Shown piece after piece: positions 25,954 to 34,600 of a DNA stretch of 64,000 nucleotides. The notes under the pieces are model-generated. The model had not been told where the DNA came from. It saw only the letters and a list, made by a program, of their open reading frames with translations, and did no database searches. This stretch comes from Pseudonocardia sp. ICBG1293. Its GTDB lineage: Bacteria > Actinomycetota > Actinomycetes > Mycobacteriales > Pseudonocardiaceae. The stretch lies in NCBI RefSeq assembly GCF_020131355.1, contig NZ_JAHLEL010000060.1:1-64000 (forward strand). The letters are read 5' to 3'. A program made the position numbers and the translations under genes. Each line of letters begins with the position of its first letter. The stretch's first letter is position 1.

Positions 25954-28900
25954 GTGGTCGCTCCGGTGTTCACAGACGTCGAGCTGGAGAGGCTGCGGCG
26001 GTTCCCGGAGATCGGCCGGGAGGAGTTGTTCCGGTTCTTCACGCTGGCCCCGGCGGACGTTGCGTTTGTTGATCCCGGTCGGGGCCGGGGCGCGGCGGAT
26101 CGGCTGGGTCTGGCGGTCGCGGTGTGCTCGTTGTCGTGGTTGGGGTTCGTGCCGGATGAGGTGGCGTCGGCGCCGCAGGCGGCGGTGGTGCGCCTGGCTG
26201 AGCAGTTGCGCGTGGATCCGGCCGTGATCGGTTCGTATGGGCGCCGGGCGAAGACCCGCACCGAGCATCTTCGGCTGGCGGCGCAGTATCTGGGGTGGCG
26301 GCCGCCGACGACGCTGGAGATCAAGGAGCTCGACGAGTTCCTGCTGGCGCGGGCGATGGAGCATGATTCGCCGACGCTGCTGTTCCGGCTGGCGTGCGAG
26401 TTCCTGATCTCGGCGCGGGTGATCCGGCCGGGACCGGTGACGGTGGTCAAGCGGGTCGCCCACGCCCGCGAGGTGGCCCGGCAGGAGACGTTCGACCGGT
26501 TGGCGCACGAGTTCACCGACGCCCGCCGCGTCGGGCTGGACGGGCTGCTGGTGGTGGATTCGGAGATCGGGATGACCCGGCTGCGGTGGCTGGGGAAGGG
26601 GCCGGTGGAGGCCTCGCCCGCGGCGGTGAAGGCCGAGATCGCGAAGCTGGAGTTCCTGCGCGGAATGGACGCCCACGCGTTGGACCTGTCGGTGCTGCCG
26701 GCCGAACGCCGCCGGTTCCTGGCCACGGTCGGTCGCCGCCTCACCGCCCAAGCGCTGGAACGGCGGGAGCCGGAACGCCGGTACCCGATCTTGCTGACGT
26801 TGCTGGCCCAGTCGGCGACCGAGGTGCTCGACGAGGTGGTGGCGCTGTTCGACCAGGCGCTCTCGGCGCGGGAGAGCAAGGCCGCGCACAGGATGCGGGA
26901 CTATCTGGCCGAACGCGCCAAGTCCGGGGAGGACCGCCAGGAGCTTTTGGACGCGATCTTGGCCATCGTGGCCGACCCGGCGGTGCCGGACGGCGATGTC
27001 GGCGGTCTGATCCGGGGCGAGCGGGTCGGCTGGGACCGGCTGCGTTCGGCGCAGTCGAGCGCGTTGCCGCCGCTGCCGCGCGATCACGGGCACCTCGCCG
27101 CGCTGGACGGCTCGTACGGGTACCTGCGCCAGTTCACCCCGAACGTCCTCGACGCCGTGACCTTCGCCGGCGGCACCGCCGCGGCCGAGCTGCTGGAGGC
27201 GGTGGCGATCCTGCGGGAGCTCAACGCCACCGGCGCCCGCAAGGTCCCCGACGACGCGCCGAGCGGGTTCGTCCCGGCCCGCTTCCGCGGCTACCTGGAC
27301 ACCGCCGCGGCGAACCGCAGCGCGACGGCGTATCGGCATTACTGGGAGCTGTGCGTGCTGCTGGCCCTGCGGGACGGGCTGCGCACCGGGGACGTGTTCG
27401 TGCCGGGCAGCCGCCGTTACTCCGACCCGGCCGCCTACCTGCTCACCGAGGACAAGTGGGCGGATCAGCGGGCGGAGTTCTGCCGACTGGTCGGCAAACC
27501 CTCCGACGCCGCCACCGGCCTGGCCGAGGCCGAAGACGAGCTGCACACCGCGCTGGGCAAGCTGGAAACGACGCTCGCCCACGGCGACGGCCCGGTCCGC
27601 CTGGACGACGACGGCGATCTGGTGATCTCCCCGCTGACCGCGGAGGACATCCCGGCCGAGGCGAGAGCGTTGAAGGCGGAGCTGACCGAGATGCTGCCGT
27701 TCGCGCCGATCGTGTCGCTGCTGATCGAGATGGACAAGCGCACCGGGTTCCTGGACTGCTTCACCCACGCCGGCGGCAAGCAGGCCCGCACGCGCGAGCT
27801 GAAGCGGAACCTGATCGCGGTGTTGCTCGCCCAGTCCACCAACCTCGGGCTCACACGGATGGCGGACGCGTGCGGGATCTCCTACGACATCCTGGCCTGG
27901 ACCGCCGAGTGGTACGTACGGGAGGAAACGCTGCGGGCGGCGAACCTGGCGCTGATCGGCTACCACCAGCGCCTGCCGCTGACCCCGGTGTTCGGCACCG
28001 GCACGCTGTCCTCTTCGGACGGTCAGCGGTTCCCGACGCGAGGTAAGTCGGTCACCGCCAGGGCTCTGAGCAGGTATTTTGCGCACGAGGGCCTGTCGAC
28101 CTACACGCACGTGACCGATCAGCATACCACCTACGGCACGAAGATCATCGTCGCCACGAAACGCGAGGCGCACTACGTCCTGGACGAGATCCTCGGCAAC
28201 GCGACCGACATCCCGATCACCGAGCACGCCACCGACACGCACGGCGTCACCCTGGTCAACTTCGGGCTGTTCGACCTGCTCGGGTTGCAGCTCTCACCGC
28301 GGATCCGGGACCTGGGCAAGATCACTCTCTACCGGACGGGTGCGAAGGCGGCGGCCGAGACGGCGTTCCCCCTGACGGGGCCGCTGTTGGCTCGCAAGCT
28401 CAACACCGACCTGATCGCCGAGCACTGGGACGACCTGCTGCGCCTGGCCGGGTCGCTGAAGTTCGGGCACGCCACCGCATCGCTACTGGTCGGGAAACTC
28501 TCGGCGTCCGGGCGGCAGAACGCGCTCGCCGCGGCGCTCAAGGAGTACGGCGCGCTGCGCAGAACCGTCTACACCGCCCGGTACCTGTCCGATCCGGCCT
28601 ACCGGCGCAAGATCTCCCGGCAGCTGAACAAGGGCGAGTCGCTGCACGCGCTCAAGCGGGACCTGCTCTACGCCCACGAGGGCATGATCCGCGCCCGACA
28701 CCTGGAGGGACAGACCGAGCAGGCGTGGTGCCTCACCCTCGTCACCAACGCCGTGGTCACCTGGACGACCGAGTACTACGGCCTGGCCGTCGAGCAGATG
28801 CGCGCCGCCGGTCGCCGCATCGACGACGAGGTCCTGGCCCACATCTCCCCGGCCCACTCGGAGAACATCAACTTCTTCGGCGCCATCGAGGTCGACATCG

Positions 28901-28968
28901 ACGGCGAACTCGCCCAACTCAGCCCGACCGGCTACCGACCACTACGTGTCCGCGACACCCTGTTCTGA
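25954..28968 (+). CDS. tnpA: Tn3-family transposase
   Basis: 1004 residues, the normal full length. The N-terminal DUF4158 domain (about 10-170: ELERLRRFPEIGREELFRFF, LGFVPDEVASAPQAAV) precedes the DDE_Tnp_Tn3 domain (about 580-975). Motifs include LIEMDKRTGFLDCFTHAGGK, SSSDGQRFPTRGKSVTARAL (first Asp context), YTHVTDQHTTYGTKII (second Asp) and NAVVTWTTEYYGLAVEQM (third acidic residue context). No internal frameshift. GTG start at 25954. Confidence 0.95.
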   Translation: MVAPVFTDVELERLRRFPEIGREELFRFFTLAPADVAFVDPGRGRGAADRLGLAVAVCSLSWLGFVPDEVASAPQAAVVRLAEQLRVDPAVIGSYGRRAKTRTEHLRLAAQYLGWRPPTTLEIKELDEFLLARAMEHDSPTLLFRLACEFLISARVIRPGPVTVVKRVAHAREVARQETFDRLAHEFTDARRVGLDGLLVVDSEIGMTRLRWLGKGPVEASPAAVKAEIAKLEFLRGMDAHALDLSVLPAERRRFLATVGRRLTAQALERREPERRYPILLTLLAQSATEVLDEVVALFDQALSARESKAAHRMRDYLAERAKSGEDRQELLDAILAIVADPAVPDGDVGGLIRGERVGWDRLRSAQSSALPPLPRDHGHLAALDGSYGYLRQFTPNVLDAVTFAGGTAAAELLEAVAILRELNATGARKVPDDAPSGFVPARFRGYLDTAAANRSATAYRHYWELCVLLALRDGLRTGDVFVPGSRRYSDPAAYLLTEDKWADQRAEFCRLVGKPSDAATGLAEAEDELHTALGKLETTLAHGDGPVRLDDDGDLVISPLTAEDIPAEARALKAELTEMLPFAPIVSLLIEMDKRTGFLDCFTHAGGKQARTRELKRNLIAVLLAQSTNLGLTRMADACGISYDILAWTAEWYVREETLRAANLALIGYHQRLPLTPVFGTGTLSSSDGQRFPTRGKSVTARALSRYFAHEGLSTYTHVTDQHTTYGTKIIVATKREAHYVLDEILGNATDIPITEHATDTHGVTLVNFGLFDLLGLQLSPRIRDLGKITLYRTGAKAAAETAFPLTGPLLARKLNTDLIAEHWDDLLRLAGSLKFGHATASLLVGKLSASGRQNALAAALKEYGALRRTVYTARYLSDPAYRRKISRQLNKGESLHALKRDLLYAHEGMIRARHLEGQTEQAWCLTLVTNAVVTWTTEYYGLAVEQMRAAGRRIDDEVLAHISPAHSENINFFGAIEVDIDGELAQLSPTGYRPLRVRDTLF

Positions 28969-29164
28969 TCAGGTTCGCCGTCCTCACGACGCGACGCCCC
29001 CGTCATCGGGCAAGTTTCACTCACTGGCCAGCCACCACAGCACCCATCGTCGCTGCTCAGACCCACTGTCGTCTCTGGCAGCGCACTCCGTGGCCACTGC
29101 TGTCGAGACGAGTCCATGGTCGCTTCCGCCTCGATAGATTGAGACACGCGATAATCGCGGCTTA
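28969..29164. other. Non-coding 3' region of the Tn3 transposon
   Basis: 196 bp between the tnpA stop and the IS5 insertion. No coding-like frame. In Tn3 elements this position may hold a resolution site, but no resolvase gene is present here and no clear repeats are visible. Confidence 0.4.
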
Positions 29165-30144
29165 GAGGTCGCGCGGATTGGTCACAGCTTGGCCGCGGTC
29201 GAGTGTCTGGGGGCGAGGGCGGGTACGGGCCTGCCGATCATGAAGTTATCTACGCTTCGTGATCGTCTGGAGGCCGCGTGCCCACCCTGCCATCATGGCT
29301 GACCGAGCCGTTGTGGGACCAGTTCACCGCGCTGCTGCCTCATCGAGACGAGTTCGATCCCACCCATCCGCTGGGCTGCCATCGCCGCCGGATCGCGGAT
29401 CGGATCGTGTTCGACAAGCTCCTGCAGGTACTGCGGTTCGGCTGCTCGTATGAGGGCATCGCTGACAGCACCTGCTCGGCGACCACCATCCGCGATCGTC
29501 GTGACGAGTGGATCAGGCTCGGGGTCTTCGCCCAGCTGCGTCGGATCGTCCTGGACGCCTACGACCGCATCGTCGGTCTGCTGCTGCACGACATCGCCGT
29601 CGATGGCGCCATCACCAAGGCCCCCGGCGGCGGCGAGGTCGCCGGTCCGTCGCCGGTGGACCGGCGCAAACAGGGTATGAAACGTTCGGTGCTCGTCGAG
29701 GGATACGGCATCCCGCTGGGCCGAGTCCTGGCCGGAGCCAACCGGCACGACTCCCCGCTACTGGGCCCCACCCTCGACCGCCTCGATGCTCTCGGCCCGC
29801 TGCCCGACGACATCACCGTGCACCTCGACGCCGGCTATGACTCCGGCAAGACCCGCGACACGCTGGCCGAACGAGGCCTGCACGGCGAGATCGCGCACAA
29901 GGGTGAGAAAGCGCCGATCCAGGCCACCCGCCGCTGGCACGTCGAGCGGACCAACGCTTGGCACAACAGCTTCAACCGGCTGCAGCGCTGCTACGAACGA
30001 CGAGAAATCGTCGTCGACGCGTTCTTCGACCTCGCCGACACGATCGTCACACTCCGTAGCTTGATTCGGCAGGCCTGGACCACACACCGCTGGAACGCCC
30101 GACCTGCACGACGTCCATGATCACCAACCAATCCGCGCGACCTC
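29165..30144 (+). mobile_element. IS5-type element, type 2, copy 1 (980 bp)
   Basis: Perfect 18-bp ends GAGGTCGCGCGGATTGGT and reverse, with TTA duplication on both sides (29162-29164, 30145-30147). It lies within the Tn3 transposon. Second copy at 48114-49093, same length. Confidence 0.93.
29278..30120 (+). CDS. IS5-family transposase (type 2)
   Basis: 280 residues. N-terminal DUF4096-like region (LPSWLTEPLWDQFTALLPHR, HPLGCHRRRIADRIVFD), then the DDE core: DIAVDGAITKAPGGGEVAG (Asp), VHLDAGYDSGKTRD (Asp) and WHVERTNAWHNSFNRLQR (Glu). Intact; identical at 48227. Confidence 0.93.
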   Translation: MPTLPSWLTEPLWDQFTALLPHRDEFDPTHPLGCHRRRIADRIVFDKLLQVLRFGCSYEGIADSTCSATTIRDRRDEWIRLGVFAQLRRIVLDAYDRIVGLLLHDIAVDGAITKAPGGGEVAGPSPVDRRKQGMKRSVLVEGYGIPLGRVLAGANRHDSPLLGPTLDRLDALGPLPDDITVHLDAGYDSGKTRDTLAERGLHGEIAHKGEKAPIQATRRWHVERTNAWHNSFNRLQRCYERREIVVDAFFDLADTIVTLRSLIRQAWTTHRWNARPARRP

Positions 30145-30231
30145 TTATCTGACCTATCCCCACGAACCACGAGGTCACAGCCCTGCATCCTCCATATCCG
30201 CCCGAAAAATTCCGGATACTACGGCGCCCCC

Positions 30232-31781
30232 TCATCGACGACGACGAACAGCGGGTGGAACCCGGACCCGGGCGCTCGGGCCAGATCGCGGGTGACGCCG
30301 TCGGGAAACGCGTTGCGGTCGAGGCTGGTGAGGCGGCGTTGCATCTCGGCCACAGCCGCTTCGAGCAGGACGGTCGCGGCGATGACGTGCTCATCCGCCG
30401 GGCCCTCGACCAGCTCGGTGGCCAGGCCGGTGAACATGTGCCAGTCCCCGATGCCTTTGAGATCGGCGATCCAGAACTCTGCGCTGGGGTCGAAGGCCGC
30501 CCAGAGCGCGAGGGCGCGCAGCGCGGCGGTCTTACCCTGGTTGGACAACCCGGTGATCAACAGGTGGAACTGCTTGAGCGAGATCGAACACCGGTCCCCG
30601 CGCAGGTCCTGACCCCACGGGGCCCGGCCGGTGTAGACGTCGGAGCGTGGCCGGTCGGGGTCGGTGACCAGCGGGGACGGCCCGATCGGCTGGTCGAGTG
30701 CACCCGGGTCGGCGATCCAGACCCGCACCGTGCGCGGCGCGGGAATGGAGAGGAACACCTCGTGCTCATGGCGATCCAGGTTCTCCGCGAGCGCACGCCG
30801 CCGGGACTGGATATCCGAGGTCACGACGCCGGAGGGGAGCCGGACGTCGACCTCGACACCGCACCCAGCGATCCGGATCGGGGACAGCATCGCCCCGCCC
30901 GCGTCCTCGCAGCGTTTGATCGCCCTGGTCAACGCGGTGATACCGAGGTCGCGCAGCGCGATGACCGTCTTCGACGGTGTCACTGCCTCGTCGACCGGGC
31001 GCTGCCCGACGGGTGCGACCCAGGCTGGGGCGTCGGTGCGGGCCTTCCCGAGCGCCCACAGGCCCACGACGGCGCCGGTCAGGGCGAGGGTGGTGAGCAG
31101 GGAGGCATAGATGGTCACGAAGGTGACGGTCCAGGCGATCGTGTCGATCACGGCGACGATCGGGGCGATGACCTGGGAGATGTCCTGGGAGGCGATGGCG
31201 AGGATGGTCCCGAGCCCGAGCAGCAGGCCGAGGGCGCCGAGGACAGCGGTCCCGGCGTCGCGCAGCCACGCGAGTGGCGCGGTGATCCAGTCCATGACCC
31301 GGCCGTGGCGCCGCTGCTTCTCGGCGGTGTCGCGGGCCTCCCACTCCAACAGGCGGTCGTGGTCGCAGGCGGCCTCAGCGGCGCGCATCTGACGCTCGTA
31401 GCGGGTGGTGCCGTGGGTGTCCCGCCAGCGCTGAACGAGCACCCCAGCCCCGGAGAACACGTAGAAGGCGTTCCTGACCAGCGCTTTCGACGTCGACACT
31501 GTTGTCGTCGAGGTGGCGACAGTGACGGCATGCCGTCGTACCGTCACAACGTCATGACGGTAGAAGTCCCGCCGCGACACCAGCTCAGTCCCGGCCGCCG
31601 GGGCTTCTACCGGCGGGCCGCAGGCCACGATCTCGCCCTCGACCACCACCGGCTGGTCGGTGTTGTCGGTGCGGTGGTGTAGAGAGATGACCGGCGCCAG
31701 CTCGTCCCCTGATGACGCGTGGTGGGCTGGGCTGGCGCCGCCACACTCTTCCCGGCCGTTGTGGTCGTCGTGGCGGCTCAT
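30232..31781 (-). pseudogene. traB-like: TraB/FtsK-like DNA translocase, truncated by Tn3
   Basis: 517 codons from ATG 31781. The N-terminal cytoplasmic part is followed by two to three membrane segments (about 170-260: AVLGALGLLLGLGTILAIAS, VTFVTIYASLLTTLALTGAV), then the FtsK/SpoIIIE-type domain with Walker A HLLITGLSNQGKTAALRAL and Walker B HPLFVVVDE, where the transposon begins. In actinomycetes such proteins move double-stranded plasmid DNA between cells. The ATPase is broken right after Walker B, so conjugative transfer encoded here should be inactive. ATGA overlap with the upstream DUF2637 gene. Confidence 0.8.
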
Positions 31782-32677
31782 CGCAGACCACCGCCGTCCC
31801 GCTGCGCGTCGCGGTAGGTGTCGCGGAGGTGGCGGGCCCGAGCGGCGGAGCAGCGCAGGGCGCGGCGGATCGACTCGGCCGAGCCCGGGTCGACCCGGCC
31901 GTCGTCGATGGCGGCGTGGAGCAGGCCGCGAAGATCATCCAGGGTGCGCCCGGTCAAGGCGTTTTCATGATCGTGGTCGGGGTCGACTCCCCGGTTCGAC
32001 GATGATCGAGGTGGCCTCGACTCCCCCGCCGACTCCTCGGCGGAGGCCCGGTCTGTCTTCGGGTGGTAGGTGTGTGAGCGGGATGTTCCGGCGAGAGTGA
32101 GCTGGTGGGCGGCGACCCCAGAGATGGACACGCCGGCCATCACGACACCGGCGGTGAGGCTCTGTTCGAGGCCGTGGAGCAGGTTCATCCCGGCGGCGAC
32201 CAGGGAGAAGAGCACGACCCCGGCTTGCAGGCCGAGGACGGGACGCTCGGGAGTCTGGCGGCGGGCGGCGAGGACGGCGAGGGCGAAGGCCCACATGCCG
32301 AATTCGGTGATCCCGGACAGGAGCACGCCGAGTGGGCCGTAGAGGTGGGTGCCGTAGGCGGCCATCGCTGGTGCGGCGAGGGCGAAGGACAGGACCGCGA
32401 TCGGGTAGATCAGCAGTTCGACGATGTGGGTGGATGCCCAGGTCAGCGCCCTATTCCGTGCGGCTGCACGGGCTTGCCGCTGCTCGGCCCGTCGCCGTTC
32501 AGCGCTCTCGCGGTCGGCTCGTGCCCGCTCTTGGCGGGCGTTCTGCTCGTCGATCCGCCGCCGGACGGCAGCGTCAGCGTCTTCGCGAGCAAGACGAGCT
32601 TCCAGAGCGCGGGTCTCGCGGCGATCCGCCGCCCGCGACGACACCCACGAGTGCGGAGAAGAGGCCGTGGTGGTCAT
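31778..32677 (-). CDS. DUF2637 / SpdB-type membrane protein
   Basis: 299 residues. The N-terminal basic/acidic coiled coil (about 15-75, many Arg/Glu/Gln) is followed by three to four membrane segments (HIVELLIYPIAVLSFALAAP, GVLLSGITEFGMWAFALAVL, GVVLFSLVAAGMNLLHGLEQ, GVVMAGVSISGVAAHQLTLA). A C-terminal soluble domain with LTGRTLDDLRGLLHAAIDDG and RALRCSAARARHLRDTYR looks helix-turn-helix-like. DUF2637 proteins commonly sit beside TraB/FtsK on actinomycete plasmids and AICEs (Spd spread proteins). ATGA overlaps on both sides. Confidence 0.8.
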   Translation of the reverse strand: MTTTASSPHSWVSSRAADRRETRALEARLAREDADAAVRRRIDEQNARQERARADRESAERRRAEQRQARAAARNRALTWASTHIVELLIYPIAVLSFALAAPAMAAYGTHLYGPLGVLLSGITEFGMWAFALAVLAARRQTPERPVLGLQAGVVLFSLVAAGMNLLHGLEQSLTAGVVMAGVSISGVAAHQLTLAGTSRSHTYHPKTDRASAEESAGESRPPRSSSNRGVDPDHDHENALTGRTLDDLRGLLHAAIDDGRVDPGSAESIRRALRCSAARARHLRDTYRDAQRDGGGLR

Positions 32678-32985
32678 GCCCCGGCCCTCCCGTCCACCTG
32701 CTGACCAGCCGAAACCGACTCAGAAGGCAGCTCAGCGGCCGGTGAGGCGACGCCTGCGGCAGGCGCCTGAGCCTCGGCGGTCGACGCCTGCGCGGAGCGG
32801 CGGGCGTGCCACAGGCGCACCTCGACCGCGATCCACCACCCGGCGGCGAGCACGGTCGGCGCGGCGAACCACCAGGTCACGACCACCGTTGCGGCGGTCA
32901 AGACGGTGACGGCGCTGACCTCGATCGCCCGGTCAGCGATCGCGGAGCCGATCGTCCGGGCCGTGGCGCGTAGCGGGGCGTTCAT
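32674..32985 (-). CDS. Small membrane protein of the transfer operon, 103 aa
   Basis: Two adjacent hydrophobic segments at about residues 22-55 (AVTVLTAATVVVTWWFAAPT, VLAAGWWIAVEV), then an Ala/Pro/Glu-rich cytoplasmic tail. The size and position fit the small Spd-type membrane proteins of actinomycete transfer clusters, though no motif proves it. Coupled to both neighbours by ATGA overlaps. Confidence 0.65.
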   Translation of the reverse strand: MNAPLRATARTIGSAIADRAIEVSAVTVLTAATVVVTWWFAAPTVLAAGWWIAVEVRLWHARRSAQASTAEAQAPAAGVASPAAELPSESVSAGQQVDGRAGA

Positions 32986-33317
32986 GCCGCCTCACCACCC
33001 CGACCAGCCGCCTGACCAGCACACACCCGCCGGACGGGGAGCGTGAGCAGCCGAGACGAGCCCGAAGCGCCGTCCGGGGTGCCCGGCGCCGCGTCGGCGC
33101 CCTCTGGAGGCCCACTGGGCCCGTCGGACTCGTCCGGGCTGGCGAGGAGGTCGCCGTAGAGGCGGTCGATGACCCGCTCGGTCAAACCATCCGGACACCA
33201 CCCGAACCCACGAATCCCCAGGTCAGAGCCGGGATCAGAGCTACTCGCGTGTGGAGCGGAGGAAGAAACCCCGTGCCGGGGTGGAGACGTGCAGACGCCA
33301 AGGGCAGCATGGCCCAT
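32982..33317 (-). CDS. First gene of the transfer operon, hypothetical
   Basis: The coding-like part is GIRGFGWCPDGLTERVIDRL then YGDLLASPDESDG, with a Pro/Gly/Asp-rich tail. The stop overlaps the next ATG (ATGA at 32982-32985). ATG 33317 is the upstream limit, but no good RBS is seen there, so the true start may be internal. No family recognised. Confidence 0.45.
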   Translation of the reverse strand: MGHAALGVCTSPPRHGVSSSAPHASSSDPGSDLGIRGFGWCPDGLTERVIDRLYGDLLASPDESDGPSGPPEGADAAPGTPDGASGSSRLLTLPVRRVCAGQAAGRGGEAA

Positions 33318-33611
33318 AGCCGACCACCTAACTTGATAGGTCGTTCGGTTAGGTCACCGCCCCGGACGGGTATCCGGGTCGGCGACCGCAGCCCGCCGGG
33401 CGGCGAGGTCGCCTATCCAGGAGGCCACGCCCCCGGCGGGCCTGTCAACCTCGCACCTCGAACCGGTCCGCGGCGGTCTTCCCTGGGCCTCCTCGCCTCG
33501 GATTCAGTCACGGAACGTGACGAACCTCTTGCGACCACTACTTGCGAATCATCAGCGCTGGTCAAGGCCAATAAAGGGCGATCTTCGGCTCGCGTGAGTG
33601 GGCAGTTCAGG

Positions 33612-33773
33612 GTAGGGGTGAGGCGGGTTGACCCGCCTCACCCCTACAACCCGCCTCACCCAAAATCGGGTCCTGACCTGCTGAAACACTGACGGTGAGG
33701 CGGGTGAGGCGGGTTGTGACGGGTTGGGGGTCGTTTCGGGACATCCCCCGAAATATTACTCTGCGTGACAGCG
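33612..33773 (-). promoter_or_regulatory. Right cis-module: same core and layout as 23261-23412, different iterons
   Basis: Read on the minus strand: a core (33773-33724) with TTTCGGGggatgtCCCGAAA; two tandem 9-bp units CCCGCCTCA; a spacer with GCAGGTCAGGACCCGATTTT; a direct inverted unit GGTGAGGCGGGTT; then a perfect palindrome with 17-bp arms and a 2-base loop (GTAGGGGTGAGGCGGGT / loop, 33612-33647). It lies about 300 bp upstream of the transfer operon and reads toward it, so it could be its promoter/operator or an origin. Confidence 0.65.
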
Positions 33774-34331
33774 TTGGTGGTGCTCCATGGCGGGGACGCG
33801 CCTGCTGCTGCGGCGCGGTTTTTTCGCGGCGCCAGGAATCGCCTTCGTCGTGGCTACGGACGGCCCGGCGGACGTTTTTCTAGCGTGCTTTTCTTTGGGG
33901 TAGTGGATTGTCGTTAAGGGCGGCTGATCGGCCCGGGTTGAGCCTCGCTATGGGCTTCCGTCTGGGTAGGGTCGTCTGGTCTCTTTCGTGGCGTTGTAGG
34001 CGGTTCTTGCAGGGGCGGTGTCGATGAATTTGTGGAGCGCTTTTCGGTGTTGCGTCCCAGTGTCTCGCGGCGGTGCTTGGAGGCGAGGAGGGTCCTGGAT
34101 TGGCTTACTAGTGGCTCGGGTTTCCCTGGATTTGCATAGATCGTCCCCGGGAGTTCGATCGGGGATTCTCGGGCTGTCGATGCGGCGACGAGGGGCGCCG
34201 GGGTGGCGGCGGCGCGGGGTACTGGGGCCCGAGAGCGGCTTTGAAGTGGCTGGAAGCGCCTGTGAAGCGGCGTTGATGTGGTGCTGGGGTGTTGCTCGGC
34301 CGGGATGGGGTGTGACCTGCGGGTTGGGTGG
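33774..34331. other. 560-bp region without a confident gene
   Basis: Mixed GC. A leftward open frame ending at 33948 (LHKFIDTAPARTAYNATKE) has weak GC3 and no homology I recognise. No tRNA fold could be built around the TTCGATC at 34156. Confidence 0.35.
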
Positions 34332-34421
34332 GTTGGGTGGTGCTGGGCCCGCCGAACAGCTCAACCGCCCTGCTTCGCTGACGGCCGGTCGAGGTGTCCG
34401 GCGGGCCCAGCACCACCCAAC
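34332..34421. repeat. 90-bp palindrome with 23-bp perfect arms
   Basis: The left arm GTTGGGTGGTGCTGGGCCCG (23 bases in full) at 34332-34354 is perfectly complementary to 34399-34421. The inner part also pairs partly (CAGCTCAACCG against CGGTCGAGGTG). A related GCTGGGCCCGCCGGACACCT hairpin follows the third secreted/membrane pair at 54065. Terminator, cruciform or mobile palindrome. Confidence 0.75.
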
Positions 34422-34600
34422 GTGGGGCACGGAGTGCCCCAGGAGTGGGAGTACGAAGTTCAATGCCTTTTCAAGCAAGGTGAAGAGGCTTGAGGCGTGG
34501 GTGGTGATTTGCGTGGTGTGTGTCTGTTTGTGACGTACTGAGTGTGTTCGTGTAGTTGCGTCTGGTGATGTTCTTGACCAACGGGGAGGGGCGTGTTCGC

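Larger units (their letters stand above)
25860..30231 (+). mobile_element. Tn3-family transposon without resolvase (about 4.4 kb)
   Basis: Inverted ends: left GGGGTCGCCGTAGTATCCGG continuing to TCGGGCGGATATGG; right, as reverse complement, GGGGGCGCCGTAGTATCCGG to TCGGGCGGATATGG. That is about 38 bp with a few mismatches. It contains the tnpA gene, about 200 bp of non-coding DNA after it, and an IS5 type 2 insertion (29165-30144). No resolvase or passenger gene is seen. It lies in traB; the 5-bp flanks (GGTGA, TCATC) do not form a direct repeat. Confidence 0.85.

Noticed and set aside
25750..28242. 830-aa leftward open frame opposite the Tn3 transposase
   Set aside because: Fully antisense to an intact 1004-aa transposase; low-complexity Arg/Gln/Pro composition typical of a GC-rich shadow frame. 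Only its last 36 codons, outside the transposon, are kept as a traB remnant.
33249..33692. 147-aa plus-strand open frame
   Set aside because: Overlaps the start of the transfer operon and the iteron module; no RBS and the repeats dominate its sequence.
34140..34190. tRNA-like TTCGATC box
   Set aside because: No acceptor, D or anticodon stems can be formed around it.
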